Assembly (NCBI GenBank): GCA_965365465.1 | Contig: CBDUBU010000026.1 | Coordinates: forward strand, 1-23,439 | DNA length: 23,439 nt | DNA from: CBDUBU01 sp965365465 | Lineage (GTDB): Bacteria > Bacteroidota > Rhodothermia > Rhodothermales > DASSAV01 | Direction of reading: 5' to 3' | Shown here: one piece after another, positions 1 to 8,096 of the stretch | Layout of the letters: each line of letters starts with the position of its first letter | How positions within the stretch are numbered: the stretch's first letter is position 1 | The notes under the pieces: model-generated | Database searches by the model: none | Told to the model about the DNA's origin: nothing | The model's input: only the letters and a program-made list of their open reading frames with translations | Made by a program: the position numbers and the translations under genes

Positions 1-112
1 AGAGCGCCGGAGCGAGCCGGCGTCTCGATCAGAGGAAGCAAACCGCGCCCGCGAAAACAGCCGAGAAACGACGCCCGACAGTACGTCGAACGGACGTCGT
101 CTTGGCTGGTAA
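1..112 (+). CDS. Possible 3' end of an upstream gene (C-terminal tail)
   Basis: The frame starting at base 2 is open from the window edge and stops at TAA 110-112. It gives a hydrophilic tail of 36 residues, rich in Arg, Glu and Ser, ending in RRLGW. That would put it convergent with the DUF493 gene whose stop is at 142, a natural arrangement. The other two plus frames are also open over this stretch, so the assignment is weak. No domain can be recognised in so short a piece. It may equally be non-coding. Confidence 0.3.
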   Translation, partial: ERRSEPASRSEEANRARENSRETTPDSTSNGRRLGW

Positions 113-141
113 GGATTTCGAGGCTATGCCGTCTCGTCACA

Positions 142-450
142 TCACAACGAGATCACCCCTTCCACCTGCGCGGCAGACTGATAAATATCGATTACTTCCT
201 GGCTGGACTGCATTTCCATGCGGGCCGTGACGCTGACATAATTTCCGCGCGTGGAGGCCCGAACCTTCACCGGATGATCGCCAAACACTTCCTTTAAGGC
301 GTTCAGGCCGGCCTTCGGCACGATAAACTTAAAAATGTACCGCGTGGGCCACTCTGTCTGGTCGTCCAGCAAGCCCTGAAAACGCTGCCACCACGCGGCT
401 CCGTCGCCTGTCAAATGACGCATTTTTCCCGTTATTTGCTTCATACTCAT
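142..450 (-). CDS. DUF493 (YbeD-like) family protein
   Basis: This small cytosolic protein of 102 residues matches the DUF493/YbeD family, an alpha/beta ACT-like fold of unknown biochemical role. What shows this is the core FKFIVP (about residues 41-46), the basic segment VKVRASTRGNYVSVTA (about 61-76) and the C-terminal SSQEVIDIYQSAAQVEGVISL. These are the usual conserved blocks, and the length is typical. The start at 450 is supported by an AGGA five bases upstream; a second ATG at 444 is possible. That AGGA lies inside a 7-bp hairpin (454-474), which could limit translation. The gene is single, with the dynamin-like gene divergent on its other side. Family assignment is confident; function is not known. 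Confidence 0.88.
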   Translation of the reverse strand: MSMKQITGKMRHLTGDGAAWWQRFQGLLDDQTEWPTRYIFKFIVPKAGLNALKEVFGDHPVKVRASTRGNYVSVTARMEMQSSQEVIDIYQSAAQVEGVISL

Positions 451-802
451 TTTTTCCTGTTACGCTGACAGGAAGCCTTCGTTCATGGTACTCCGGCAAA
501 AATGATGCCCCATGAGGAAGATCTTTCTGTGAACAGATCACCCTGGCTTGGCGCTCATCCCTGCCCCCAGGCTGACGGAATCATGCGGATGCCATGCAGA
601 AGGCGCACTTTGCCCTCTCTATATTCGTGCAACTCGCCTGATTATCATTTCCACACCCTTTGCCTGCGTCTGCGCTGGTCTTGCCAAGCCGCATTTGGCC
701 CATTATTGGCAAAAGTCCGGCTTGAACCTCACTATGCCGGGCGCCTTTCCTGCAGAGACTGCATCCGGTATGCATTCATTCATGTTGCCAGATTCCGGGA
801 AA
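451..802. other. Divergent intergenic region (DUF493 / dynamin-like gene)
   Basis: This 352-bp spacer must hold promoters for both flanking genes. Apart from the palindrome at 454-474 I see no convincing promoter, RNA gene or repeat. The reading frame of the downstream gene is open back to a TTG at 548, but the extension is Cys-rich, lacks a ribosome binding site and resembles no domain, so I treat it as non-coding leader. Confidence 0.5.
454..474 (-). promoter_or_regulatory. Palindrome/hairpin covering the DUF493 ribosome binding site
   Basis: TTCCTGT at 454-460 is the exact reverse complement of ACAGGAA at 468-474, with a 7-base loop. On the minus-strand transcript the right half of the stem contains the AGGA Shine-Dalgarno and lies three bases before the ATG at 450. 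It could be an RNA hairpin masking the ribosome binding site, or an operator bound by a dimeric regulator. The sequence shows only the symmetry; the role is inferred. Confidence 0.5.
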
Positions 803-3358
803 ATGTCTTTATCCTCCCCTTTCGCTTTAGAATACAGCGAGCTTGAAAAAGCGGCACAGGCGCTCGGCTTTCATCAGGATGCTGCTATGATACGGCAGCG
901 CAGGAACGACCTGGAACAGCCGTTCCTGCTGTTCGTCATGGGGGCCCCTGGATCAGGCAAATCCACGCTGATTAACACCCTGGCCGGACGCGCCATTGCG
1001 CCTGTTGATACCCCTCAGCCGTGGCTGAACATCTACCGCTCGAACATCGGCGGGCAAGAGTTCGCGGAGGTGTTCCGCCGCAACGCACCTGACAGACCCA
1101 TCACCATGTCGGCGGAAGAGGCTCGGGATCTTGAACTGACAGGTCCACTTTATAAAGCCGATCCTTCGCTGGCTATCGACCGCATCGTCTGGTACGTTCA
1201 GGCACCCGAACTTCCCGATCAGGTAGCTCTCGTAGAGGCTCCTCTCGATGCCGCCGACGCTAGCTGTGACGGATACTCCTGGCAGGCTGATGCCATGCTT
1301 CTGATCCTCGATGCAGAACGCCTGCGTGACGAATCCGGAAGGCGTTTCCCGGCCATCCGGCAACAAGGCCGCCTGCCGGCGCCATCGCTCGGCATCGTTA
1401 CCCATCTTCAGACGGTTTCCAGAGATTACTGGACAGATCTGTTGCGCCTCATTCGCGCTAGTACGGCATCGCATCTGGACCATGTCATCCCCTTTGCGCT
1501 CCATCATAGCCCGCAGGGGCTTCTGACGGAAGATACCAGCGGACTTGTCCGACGGGAGGTGCGCAACCGGTTTTATCACAGCGCACGGGAAGCGCGGCGA
1601 CAAAGGCATACGCAGTTTCTTGGCGCGATGCGTCGCATCCTTACCCTTCGTTTTGAGCATGTCGTGGACCAGGTGCTCGAAGACCGCTGGACCTATCTCC
1701 AGTTCAAGGAAAAGGCGGCTCAAGCCTTCGAAGAACGCGAGCAGAGCATGGTGCGGCGTACCGACCGCCTCCTTCACGCACTAGACGAACACGTGCGCCG
1801 CTGCGCCGCCAGAGACGAAGCGGCAGCCTTTGCTCCGGATGAAGCGCTTCATGTGGACGCAGCACGCTCGTTGAACGCTGCCGCCCGGCACGTCGAGCAT
1901 GAGTTTATCATACAGGCGCGCGAGATGCTCGGCGAACTGGAATACGACGGCCGCCCTGTCGCCCGGCTCAATGAGGGCGCCCTGCCAGCATATCGCCTCG
2001 CGGATAATGGAGCCATTGAGAACGCAGGGCTTCCCATCCTGTCCATCGAGTTGCCTTTCTTGCCGATCCTCGCACCGGATCCGGTTGGAGAAGAGAATCT
2101 GACGGCTGAGCAAACGCCAGTCTTCGTTGAAAACGCAAGCGTAGAAATACTATCGGAAACACCGGTAATGGTTGCTGAAGCCGTTTTAACAGCGACCACC
2201 GGGACACAGACCTCCCAAGCGATAGATTGCGCAGCACAGGATCTTCATGCTTGGATTCACGAGGTACGCTGCCGCCTCGAAGAACATCTCCTCCACCGCG
2301 CGAGAGCGCACTTCGAGACGATCCACGGCTTTGCACCTGAAGATGCACCCCGGAACATAGTGCGAATGGAAACACAGTACATGCAGGTAAAAGGCACGCC
2401 CGTCACGCTTCCAACGGCGCACCTTTCCAGGCCGAACCTTTCCCCTGCCCTGTTCCTGTTCCGGATTCAACAGCCCGGTTTTATCACGTACTGGAACAGC
2501 GCCTTATTGAGCGCTTTTTGCGACGAAGCGCTGCCTCGCATCCAGCAACACACCAGAAAAACGCTGGAAAAGATGCGTTACACTCTGCTGGATGAATGGG
2601 ACTACTGCCGCGAGCAACTCAGCGAGAACATACACACCCTCTGGCTCCAGCAAGGCCGCAGCGCTTGCCTGAAGGGTGAAGCGAACTGGCCGGTCGGATG
2701 GGCCACGGCTCTGATGCGAGGCAGCCTGCGTGAACCGTGGAGGATGCCAGCCCTGCGGCAGAACTTCGCGCAGAAAGCCCAGTCCGTCTCACCGTCTTTG
2801 TTTATCGATGACCGGAACGACTCTTTTCTCCAGCCGGGCCGTCCCGGGCACGCGCTGCCGCAGGAAGAGTTGGTTTCGTCCAGGCTTCGCACCGCCTTGA
2901 CTGAGGAAACTGAAAGCTTGTGGAAGGGCGAACACACCCTCCGCGTGGGCATCCCTCTCCGGAAACGAGTGCGCCTGTACACCGGCCTGGGAATCGCCAT
3001 GGTTCTTTCTACGGCGCTGATCTGGATTGGCCTGTTCGGTCTGTCTACGCTGGGCCTGGCAATGCTGGCGGTGATAGCCGGTTCACAGGCAAGCATTGTC
3101 TGGCTCTTGATCGAATATTTCATACAACGCGCTGTCGAAGCCAACATGCAGATTCAAACAGACCAGGTCTTCTTCCACGTGCGAAGCGTGCTGAACGAAC
3201 GCATCGACCATCTCCAGCGGTTTGCCGCCCGTTTCCTCGAAGAACAGAACTTCCATACGGAGATTGGTTCGTGCCTCCCTGAAAGGCAGACGCAGAACAC
3301 CGCGCGTTATCTAGGTTACGGCGAACTCATAGAGCGGCTGCAAGCCATGAAGAAGTGA
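803..3358 (+). CDS. Dynamin-like P-loop membrane protein
   Basis: This protein of about 851 residues has an N-terminal P-loop domain and two C-terminal membrane segments, the plan of bacterial dynamin-like proteins that act on membranes. Residues 47-55 read GAPGSGKST (G1/Walker A), followed by LINTLAG. The Thr in VDTPQPW fits the dynamin switch I position. The G3 site reads VEAPLD instead of DxPG, and the G4 site THLQ instead of TKxD/NKxD, so GTP specificity is uncertain. A long helical middle follows (about 230-700). Two hydrophobic segments (about residues 724-780) precede a short helical tail. The start at 803 is chosen because it has GGGA upstream and sits 46 codons before the P-loop; ATGs at 770 and 782 are alternatives. 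It is a single gene, convergent with the ABC ATPase at 3388. The P-loop is certain; the dynamin assignment is an inference from architecture. Confidence 0.7.
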   Translation: MSLSSPFALEYSELEKAAQALGFHQDAAMIRQRRNDLEQPFLLFVMGAPGSGKSTLINTLAGRAIAPVDTPQPWLNIYRSNIGGQEFAEVFRRNAPDRPITMSAEEARDLELTGPLYKADPSLAIDRIVWYVQAPELPDQVALVEAPLDAADASCDGYSWQADAMLLILDAERLRDESGRRFPAIRQQGRLPAPSLGIVTHLQTVSRDYWTDLLRLIRASTASHLDHVIPFALHHSPQGLLTEDTSGLVRREVRNRFYHSAREARRQRHTQFLGAMRRILTLRFEHVVDQVLEDRWTYLQFKEKAAQAFEEREQSMVRRTDRLLHALDEHVRRCAARDEAAAFAPDEALHVDAARSLNAAARHVEHEFIIQAREMLGELEYDGRPVARLNEGALPAYRLADNGAIENAGLPILSIELPFLPILAPDPVGEENLTAEQTPVFVENASVEILSETPVMVAEAVLTATTGTQTSQAIDCAAQDLHAWIHEVRCRLEEHLLHRARAHFETIHGFAPEDAPRNIVRMETQYMQVKGTPVTLPTAHLSRPNLSPALFLFRIQQPGFITYWNSALLSAFCDEALPRIQQHTRKTLEKMRYTLLDEWDYCREQLSENIHTLWLQQGRSACLKGEANWPVGWATALMRGSLREPWRMPALRQNFAQKAQSVSPSLFIDDRNDSFLQPGRPGHALPQEELVSSRLRTALTEETESLWKGEHTLRVGIPLRKRVRLYTGLGIAMVLSTALIWIGLFGLSTLGLAMLAVIAGSQASIVWLLIEYFIQRAVEANMQIQTDQVFFHVRSVLNERIDHLQRFAARFLEEQNFHTEIGSCLPERQTQNTARYLGYGELIERLQAMKK

Positions 3359-3387
3359 AGATTTGACCTACTGCAAACAATGCCCGA

Positions 3388-4095
3388 TCAGGCTTCTTTC
3401 TCGACCGCATTCCGGGCGGACTCGTCTTTTTCGATCCGCCCGTCCATGAGATGAACAACGCGGGTTCCGTAGGATGCCAGTTTCTCGGAGTGCGTAACCT
3501 GAACGATGGTTACCCCTTCTTCCTCGTTGAGCTTCCTGAAAAGGTCCATGATAGCCTCGCCCTGACTCGACTGAAGGTTGCCGGTCGGTTCGTCGGCAAG
3601 GATGAGGGAAGGTTTGATGATGAGCGCCCGCGCCACCGCCACCAGTTGCTGCTGCCCACCAGAGAGTTGGCTCGGAAACAGATCCTTCTTCGCCACGATA
3701 TTGAACCGGTCCAGCATGTCTGCCACCATGCCCTTGCGCTCAGACCCTTTTACTTTTTTGTAAAGCAGCGGGGTTTCCAGGTTTTCGTAGGTAGTGAGGT
3801 CATCGATAAGATGATAAGCCTGAAACACGAATCCGATGTGCCGGCTGTGTAGTTCATTGCGAGCGCGTTCGCTCATTTTGTGGACCGGCTCATCCAGAAA
3901 ATAGTATTCCCCGGAAGAAGGTTCGTCCAGCATTCCCATGATATGCAGCAGTGTTGACTTACCCGAACCGGACGGTCCCATGATGGACACAAACTCTCCT
4001 CTGGCAACGTCGAGGCTCACGTTTCGCAGGATGAACGTCCGGCTGAATCCGTGCTGGTAGGACTTGGTGATGTTTTTCAGACTTATCATCGGCAT
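3388..4095 (-). CDS. ABC transporter ATP-binding protein, LolD/MacB type
   Basis: This 235-residue protein is a cytosolic ATPase that would power an FtsX/MacB-type permease in lipoprotein release or efflux. Visible motifs are Walker A GPSGSGKST (40-48), Q-loop Gln92, signature LSGGQ (144-148), Walker B LILADEP (164-170) and switch His202. Two departures from the textbook LolD are Leu151 in place of the Arg after LSGGQQQ, and NLQ (173-175) in place of the D-loop NLD. To my knowledge these are features of a Bacteroidota subclass, not signs of decay. No permease gene lies beside it, so its partner must be elsewhere. ATG 4095 is taken as the start; ATG 4089 is possible, and neither has a clear ribosome binding site. 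The dynamin-like gene is convergent, 29 bp away. Confidence 0.92.
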   Translation of the reverse strand: MPMISLKNITKSYQHGFSRTFILRNVSLDVARGEFVSIMGPSGSGKSTLLHIMGMLDEPSSGEYYFLDEPVHKMSERARNELHSRHIGFVFQAYHLIDDLTTYENLETPLLYKKVKGSERKGMVADMLDRFNIVAKKDLFPSQLSGGQQQLVAVARALIIKPSLILADEPTGNLQSSQGEAIMDLFRKLNEEEGVTIVQVTHSEKLASYGTRVVHLMDGRIEKDESARNAVEKEA

Positions 4096-4402
4096 AGCAA
4101 CTACGCTTTTTTCCGGAATGGATCTGGCGACCGCGCCGCATGGAAGCGCTTAACCCGGCATTCGAGCACAACCCATGCCATCGTCTTCGAACCTGCTCTG
4201 CAACTGCGCATCCGACTCTTTCGTACGGAAAAGCCGCAGGAAGGTGTTCGGCAACGACACACAGGTGTACGCTACCGGACAGTTTCCGTGCCTCTTCCAA
4301 CGGTGAATGTAAAGACCACCGGGCGAAGAAGATGCGCAGCACGTATTATAGGGTCGCTTTTATCTAAGAACTACCATCCGGTCTTTCATCTTGTCTGGAC
4401 TG
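4096..4402. other. Divergent intergenic region between two ABC loci
   Basis: This 307-bp spacer lies between the minus-strand LolD-type ATPase and the plus-strand membrane protein and must carry both promoters. An AT-rich patch around 4340-4370 could belong to the plus-strand promoter, but no pair of hexamers at proper spacing is convincing. No RNA gene or repeat was recognised. The open frames crossing it have no protein character. Confidence 0.4.
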
Positions 4403-5659
4403 ATGCCTCCCTCCGCGAGACGTTCGCGGCGACGGTTACAGGTGTGGGTTCCGTTCGTGCTGTTCACGGGCGTGCTCGCATATGCCTGCACCCTGCTCGT
4501 GATGGATACAGACCTTGCAGGCCGTGTCGTGACCCTTCGTTTCTGGAGCCTGCTCGCCGCCGCCACGTTTGCGGTGCTGCCTCCCCATGTACTGTTTCCC
4601 GACCCCAATTTTCAGCTTTTGCCTTTGTTCAATCCGGATGCGCCGGCGTTGCTGGCGCACCAGTTTCGTCGCTGGGCGCCGGTTCCGGCTGCGCTGGCGG
4701 CGCCCTGCTTCATGCTGGCTTACTTCGATCCGGGCGGCTTCAGCACGAGCCTGACAGAAAAAACGGAGACGCTCGCGGCTTCCCTGATGATCGTGGTGGG
4801 CTTAGGGCTTTACAGCTTTGCCCGGTACGCCCGGCTCGGGCAAGTCTCGCAGGAATGGCAGGAAGGTAAAAGGGGGCGTCTTTACCGCGCGGTGAGCCGG
4901 AACACGCCCTTCCGTTATGAGGTGTCGGACGGTCTCGTTCCGTCAATCCAGCTTACCCAACACGTGTTCCTCATCGGCGTGATACTCGTGGTGGCAACCT
5001 CCTACCTAACGTCTATACTTCCCGGCCTCATAACCGTGCTGCCGGGATTTGCGCTTCTGGGGTGGACAGCGCTCCTTCTAGCGCGGCAACGGGCGCACGC
5101 GGATCGCGCTTTCTACCAGACAAATGCCTTCTACAGCGAAGTTTTCCGGGGCGCAGGGAGTGTGCGCAGTTCCAGCCGTGAGCCTATCGTGTACGAGGCC
5201 GTTTACTGGACGCCGCACCGGTGGCGCCCGCACGTGTGGGCAACCCTCCGGCAATTCGACAGGCGGCTGCCCCTGGGACGCTTTATCGCGCTGGGCCATC
5301 TTTTGCTGTGGATTCTTTTCTTTCAGGGGGCCGGTTCCGACGTTATCGCCGCCTACCTGCTGTTGTTTAGTGGCATCAAGAACGCCGCCGTCTACCTGTC
5401 TGGAACCGAGGCGCTCGCGCCTTCTCCCTTCAATCTTACTCACCAGACGACTACCGGGTGGACCCTTACCCGCTTTTTTGTAAACATCCGGTGGACTCTG
5501 CCTTTTCTCCTGAGCCTGCTGGTCATTGCTGTGTTCAGCGACCGTTTCGGCGCCGTACAGGTTGCTTCGTGGACGGCGCTGGATGTGTTGCTGTCCTTCT
5601 TGACTGCGTGGTCCATTACGTATTTTCACGAATTCCAGTATGCCAAGCGATATGCCTGA
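4403..5659 (+). CDS. Polytopic membrane protein, putative ABC exporter permease
   Basis: This protein of about 418 residues has a basic N-terminus (ARRSRRRLQ) followed by roughly eight to ten hydrophobic segments, for example around VWVPFVLFTGVLAYACTLLV, FLIGVILVVATSYLTSILPG, LIALGHLLLWILFF and LPFLLSLLVIAVFS. I recognise no named domain. The role as permease is inferred because its stop codon lies inside the next gene, an ABC ATPase, so the two are very likely translated together as one transporter. The substrate is unknown. ATG 4403 is preferred to the in-frame TTG at 4391. The protein ends in a basic-aromatic tail (FQYAKRYA) and looks complete. Membrane nature is confident; permease function is likely but not shown by motif. 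Confidence 0.72.
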   Translation: MPPSARRSRRRLQVWVPFVLFTGVLAYACTLLVMDTDLAGRVVTLRFWSLLAAATFAVLPPHVLFPDPNFQLLPLFNPDAPALLAHQFRRWAPVPAALAAPCFMLAYFDPGGFSTSLTEKTETLAASLMIVVGLGLYSFARYARLGQVSQEWQEGKRGRLYRAVSRNTPFRYEVSDGLVPSIQLTQHVFLIGVILVVATSYLTSILPGLITVLPGFALLGWTALLLARQRAHADRAFYQTNAFYSEVFRGAGSVRSSSREPIVYEAVYWTPHRWRPHVWATLRQFDRRLPLGRFIALGHLLLWILFFQGAGSDVIAAYLLLFSGIKNAAVYLSGTEALAPSPFNLTHQTTTGWTLTRFFVNIRWTLPFLLSLLVIAVFSDRFGAVQVASWTALDVLLSFLTAWSITYFHEFQYAKRYA

Positions 5660-6317
5660 TTCCCTGACGCTGCATGAGGTTTCCAAGCGCTACGGTCAGG
5701 ACCGGTTCGTCATCGAGAGCTTGAGCCACACCTTCGCGCCGGGTACGGCGACAGGTCTGGTCGGTCCCAACGGATCGGGCAAAACGACGCTGCTCCGGAT
5801 GCTTTCGGTTCTTTCCTATCCCACATCGGGGCGCATCACGTACGGCAACCTTGACATTCACGAGCATCCCCACGTCTATCTCCGCGCTACCGGCATCGTA
5901 CACGACGGCATGGAACTGCCTCAGTACCTGTCGGCCGTCGAGGCGACAGAGTACGTCCTGCGAGCGCGTGGGCTGTGGAGCGAGGCAGCCCGCGCCCGTG
6001 CGGCGGCGCTTTTTGACGCGCTGATGCTGGACGAACGGCGCGACAACCTGATCGGGGCTTATTCCAGCGGAATGCTGCGCAAGGCCCAGATCGCCCTAGC
6101 GCTTTCCGTAGAACCTTCTCTCCTGCTCATGGATGAACCCTTTCGCGGGCTGGATGAGGACAGCACGGCGGCAGCGCTCCGGCTGCTCATGCACTTCAAA
6201 AACGCAGGCGGTCTGATTATTGTCTCCAGCCACCTCAAGGTTACGCTGGAATCACTCTGCACCGGCATCCTGCGTTTTCCGATAATCCGCCAGCCTGTAG
6301 AAAGCGTGGAGCCATAG
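5640..6317 (+). CDS. ABC transporter ATP-binding protein, CcmA/NatA-like
   Basis: This 225-residue ATPase is the energy-supplying subunit for the overlapping membrane protein. Motifs: Walker A GPNGSGKTT (42-50), signature YSSGM (140-144) followed by LRKAQIALAL, Walker B LLLMDEP (160-166), and switch His197 in SSHL. The YSSGM form of the signature is typical of ATPases that pair with ABC-2 type permeases (CcmA, NatA). The Q-loop region reads GIVHDGMELPQ, so the usual Gln position is not obvious. ATG 5640 gives a 20-bp overlap with the upstream gene; ATG 5652 would give an 8-bp overlap. Neither has a good ribosome binding site, which fits translational coupling. The C-terminus is short after the His, as in minimal ATPases. 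Confidence 0.9.
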   Translation: MPSDMPDSLTLHEVSKRYGQDRFVIESLSHTFAPGTATGLVGPNGSGKTTLLRMLSVLSYPTSGRITYGNLDIHEHPHVYLRATGIVHDGMELPQYLSAVEATEYVLRARGLWSEAARARAAALFDALMLDERRDNLIGAYSSGMLRKAQIALALSVEPSLLLMDEPFRGLDEDSTAAALRLLMHFKNAGGLIIVSSHLKVTLESLCTGILRFPIIRQPVESVEP

Positions 6318-6347
6318 GGCGTTGCTGCGCCGATGGGTGTTTCATAA

Positions 6348-6420
6348 ACCGGATTCGCCGGTGGGGAATGGCGGAAAAGAATCTCACTCCTTTTTGCAGA
6401 ACCGCTTAAGTGCGGGTCTG
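6348..6420. other. Two small inverted repeats after the ABC gene
   Basis: ACCGG at 6348-6352 pairs with CCGGT at 6358-6362, and CAGAACCGC at 6397-6405 pairs with GCGGGTCTG at 6412-6420 with one mismatch. They lie in the 182-bp gap between the ABC ATPase and the lipoprotein gene. Neither is followed by a T tract on the plus strand, so they are weak terminator candidates at best. Confidence 0.3.
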
Positions 6421-6499
6421 CCGGGCCGATACGTGGAGAAAGCTTTGCTTCAAAACGTCTTTCCGGCCTTTATCAACGCGATCACTGAGGAGTAGGTTT

Positions 6500-8011
6500 A
6501 TGAAACGCCTTCTTTTACTTGCCGTTTTCGGCATACTCGGAATCTTCTACGCAGGATGTGATGCCAACAGCGAGGAGGATACGGCAGGAACCGTAACCCT
6601 TGTGGGCCAGGTGCTCAATGCCAGCACCAACAATCCAGTAGAGAATGCCTTTGTTCGCATTCTACCGTACGATCTTCTTTATGAAACAGACACCGAAGGG
6701 CGTTTTCAGGCTTCCGTCGAGATCGATTCGACGATGGACCTGCGGCTCACGGCATCTCGCAACGGCTTTAGCAGCGCTGCTACGAATGTACTCGCCATTG
6801 CCGGACGCACGGTTGAGGTGCCTACCTTCAGGATCGGACAGACCGTAGCCGAGGGGCCTGTTTCCGGCAGCGCATCGAACATTCTGTTGCTGGACCAGTC
6901 CACCCAGAGCATCGGCGTGAAAGAAAGCGGCTCGAAGGAAGTCGCCAACATCACGTTCCAGGTGGCAGATTCCCTGGGGCGGCCTGTTGTGCTTGACCAC
7001 GCTGTGACGGTGAACTTCACGCTTGGCGCACAGCCTGGAGGCGGCGAGTTTATTTTCCCTGAGAGCGCAAAAACGGACAACAATGGCCAGGTGATGGTCA
7101 ACCTTTCCAGCGGCACAAAATCCGGTGTGGTGCAGATCGTTGCGGAGGCCAATCTTGGCGGGCAGATGATCCGGTCGCTTCCGGTTTCGGTAGCCATTCA
7201 CGGAGGTATGCCGGATCAGCGGCATTTCAGCGTGGGCCCGGAACGGTTCAACTTCCCCGGCCTGCGGCGCTTCGGACTGGCCGACCCGATCAGTGTGATC
7301 GTAGGCGACAAGTACGCCAACCCGGTAAAGCCTGGCACGGCTGTTTATTTCACGACTTCGCACGGCGTCGTCGAGGGTTCGGTGCTGACTAATGAGCAGG
7401 GACGCGGAGCCGTGGACCTTCTTTCAGCAAACCCACTTCCTTCGGACGGCGTAGCAATCATCACTGCACGGACGGCGGATGAGAACCAGCAGGACGTGGC
7501 AGACCGGATCCCTGTGCTCTTTTCGGGCGTGCCGGTCGTACGCATCAGCCCCTCCGTGGCGCTCCTGAATCAGGTTTACCAGCTGGAAGTAACCGATCAG
7601 AACAAAAACCCTCTTGTTGCCGGCACATCCATCGATGTGCGGGTAGAGGGCACCAAGGTGAAAGCCGTCGGAAATACAAGCCTGCAACTGGATGATACCG
7701 CCTTCTTCGACGGCGCCCGCGATTACAACGGCGACGGCATCCCGGACGGAGCGAAAGATGGAGATAATCTGGACTTCGACGACGTGAGGACAGGGCCGGG
7801 CGTGACGATATTCACCTTCAGCGCCGTCCCAGACATGAAACTCGATGAGGAAGGACAGCCGGAGATAGAGGCAATCACCGTCACCATCAAGGGGCCGAAT
7901 GGAGGCATCGAAGTGGTGCTGACGAAGGGCGGCGCCCCGCAAACGAGCACGAAGGGCGCCACGATCGAGACGATGTTCGACGGCGCTACGCTAATCAAGC
8001 TCGGCGAGTAA
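6500..8011 (+). CDS. Secreted lipoprotein with Ig-like/invasin-like domains
   Basis: This predicted lipoprotein has 503 residues. The start at ATG 6500 has a strong GAGGAG seven bases upstream, and it opens with MKRLLLLAVF and a hydrophobic stretch ending FYAGC, so Cys20 is the likely lipidated residue; the lipobox is slightly off consensus. Domains: residues 30-112 resemble a carboxypeptidase-regulatory-like beta-sandwich (GQVLNASTNNPVENAFVRI, TDTEGRFQ). Residues about 150-235 and 262-345 resemble bacterial Ig-like (Big_1) repeats, with TDNNGQVMVNLSS and TNEQGRGAVDLLSA as the matching turns. A third beta region follows, with an Asp-rich loop DYNGDGIPDG (408-417) like a calcium-binding EF-hand/TSP3 loop. 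It is probably a cell-surface or periplasmic structural or adhesive protein. Specific function is unknown. It is monocistronic and is followed by a strong hairpin terminator. Confidence 0.85.
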   Translation: MKRLLLLAVFGILGIFYAGCDANSEEDTAGTVTLVGQVLNASTNNPVENAFVRILPYDLLYETDTEGRFQASVEIDSTMDLRLTASRNGFSSAATNVLAIAGRTVEVPTFRIGQTVAEGPVSGSASNILLLDQSTQSIGVKESGSKEVANITFQVADSLGRPVVLDHAVTVNFTLGAQPGGGEFIFPESAKTDNNGQVMVNLSSGTKSGVVQIVAEANLGGQMIRSLPVSVAIHGGMPDQRHFSVGPERFNFPGLRRFGLADPISVIVGDKYANPVKPGTAVYFTTSHGVVEGSVLTNEQGRGAVDLLSANPLPSDGVAIITARTADENQQDVADRIPVLFSGVPVVRISPSVALLNQVYQLEVTDQNKNPLVAGTSIDVRVEGTKVKAVGNTSLQLDDTAFFDGARDYNGDGIPDGAKDGDNLDFDDVRTGPGVTIFTFSAVPDMKLDEEGQPEIEAITVTIKGPNGGIEVVLTKGGAPQTSTKGATIETMFDGATLIKLGE

Positions 8012-8049
8012 GGCTAACCTATTCACCGGCGCTTGCCATACAAAGAATG

Positions 8050-8088
8050 GGGCGGAACAGGGTTGGAAAACCTGCTGTTCCGCCCTTT
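8050..8088. terminator. Bidirectional hairpin terminator
   Basis: GGGCGGAACAG at 8050-8060 pairs perfectly with CTGTTCCGCCC at 8075-8085, and inside the loop GGTT and AACC can also pair. The stem lies between two convergent stop codons (8011 and 8097) and is followed by TTT on the plus strand. Position and stem strength indicate a shared transcription terminator for the lipoprotein gene and the geranylgeranyl reductase gene, although the T tracts are short. Confidence 0.82.
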
Positions 8089-8096
8089 GGCTTTAG

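Noticed and set aside
5..22. 6-bp hairpin CGCCGG/CCGGCG at the window edge
   Set aside because: It is GC-rich and short, possibly within a coding tail, with no T tract; chance is sufficient.
548..802. N-terminal extension of the dynamin-like gene from a TTG
   Set aside because: The extension is Cys-rich, has no ribosome binding site and no domain character; an ATG at 803 suits the P-loop spacing better.
3388..4095. Leu151 after LSGGQQQ and Gln175 in the D-loop as signs of a dying ATPase
   Set aside because: All catalytic motifs are intact and, to my knowledge, these residues recur in a Bacteroidota subclass of LolD-like ATPases.
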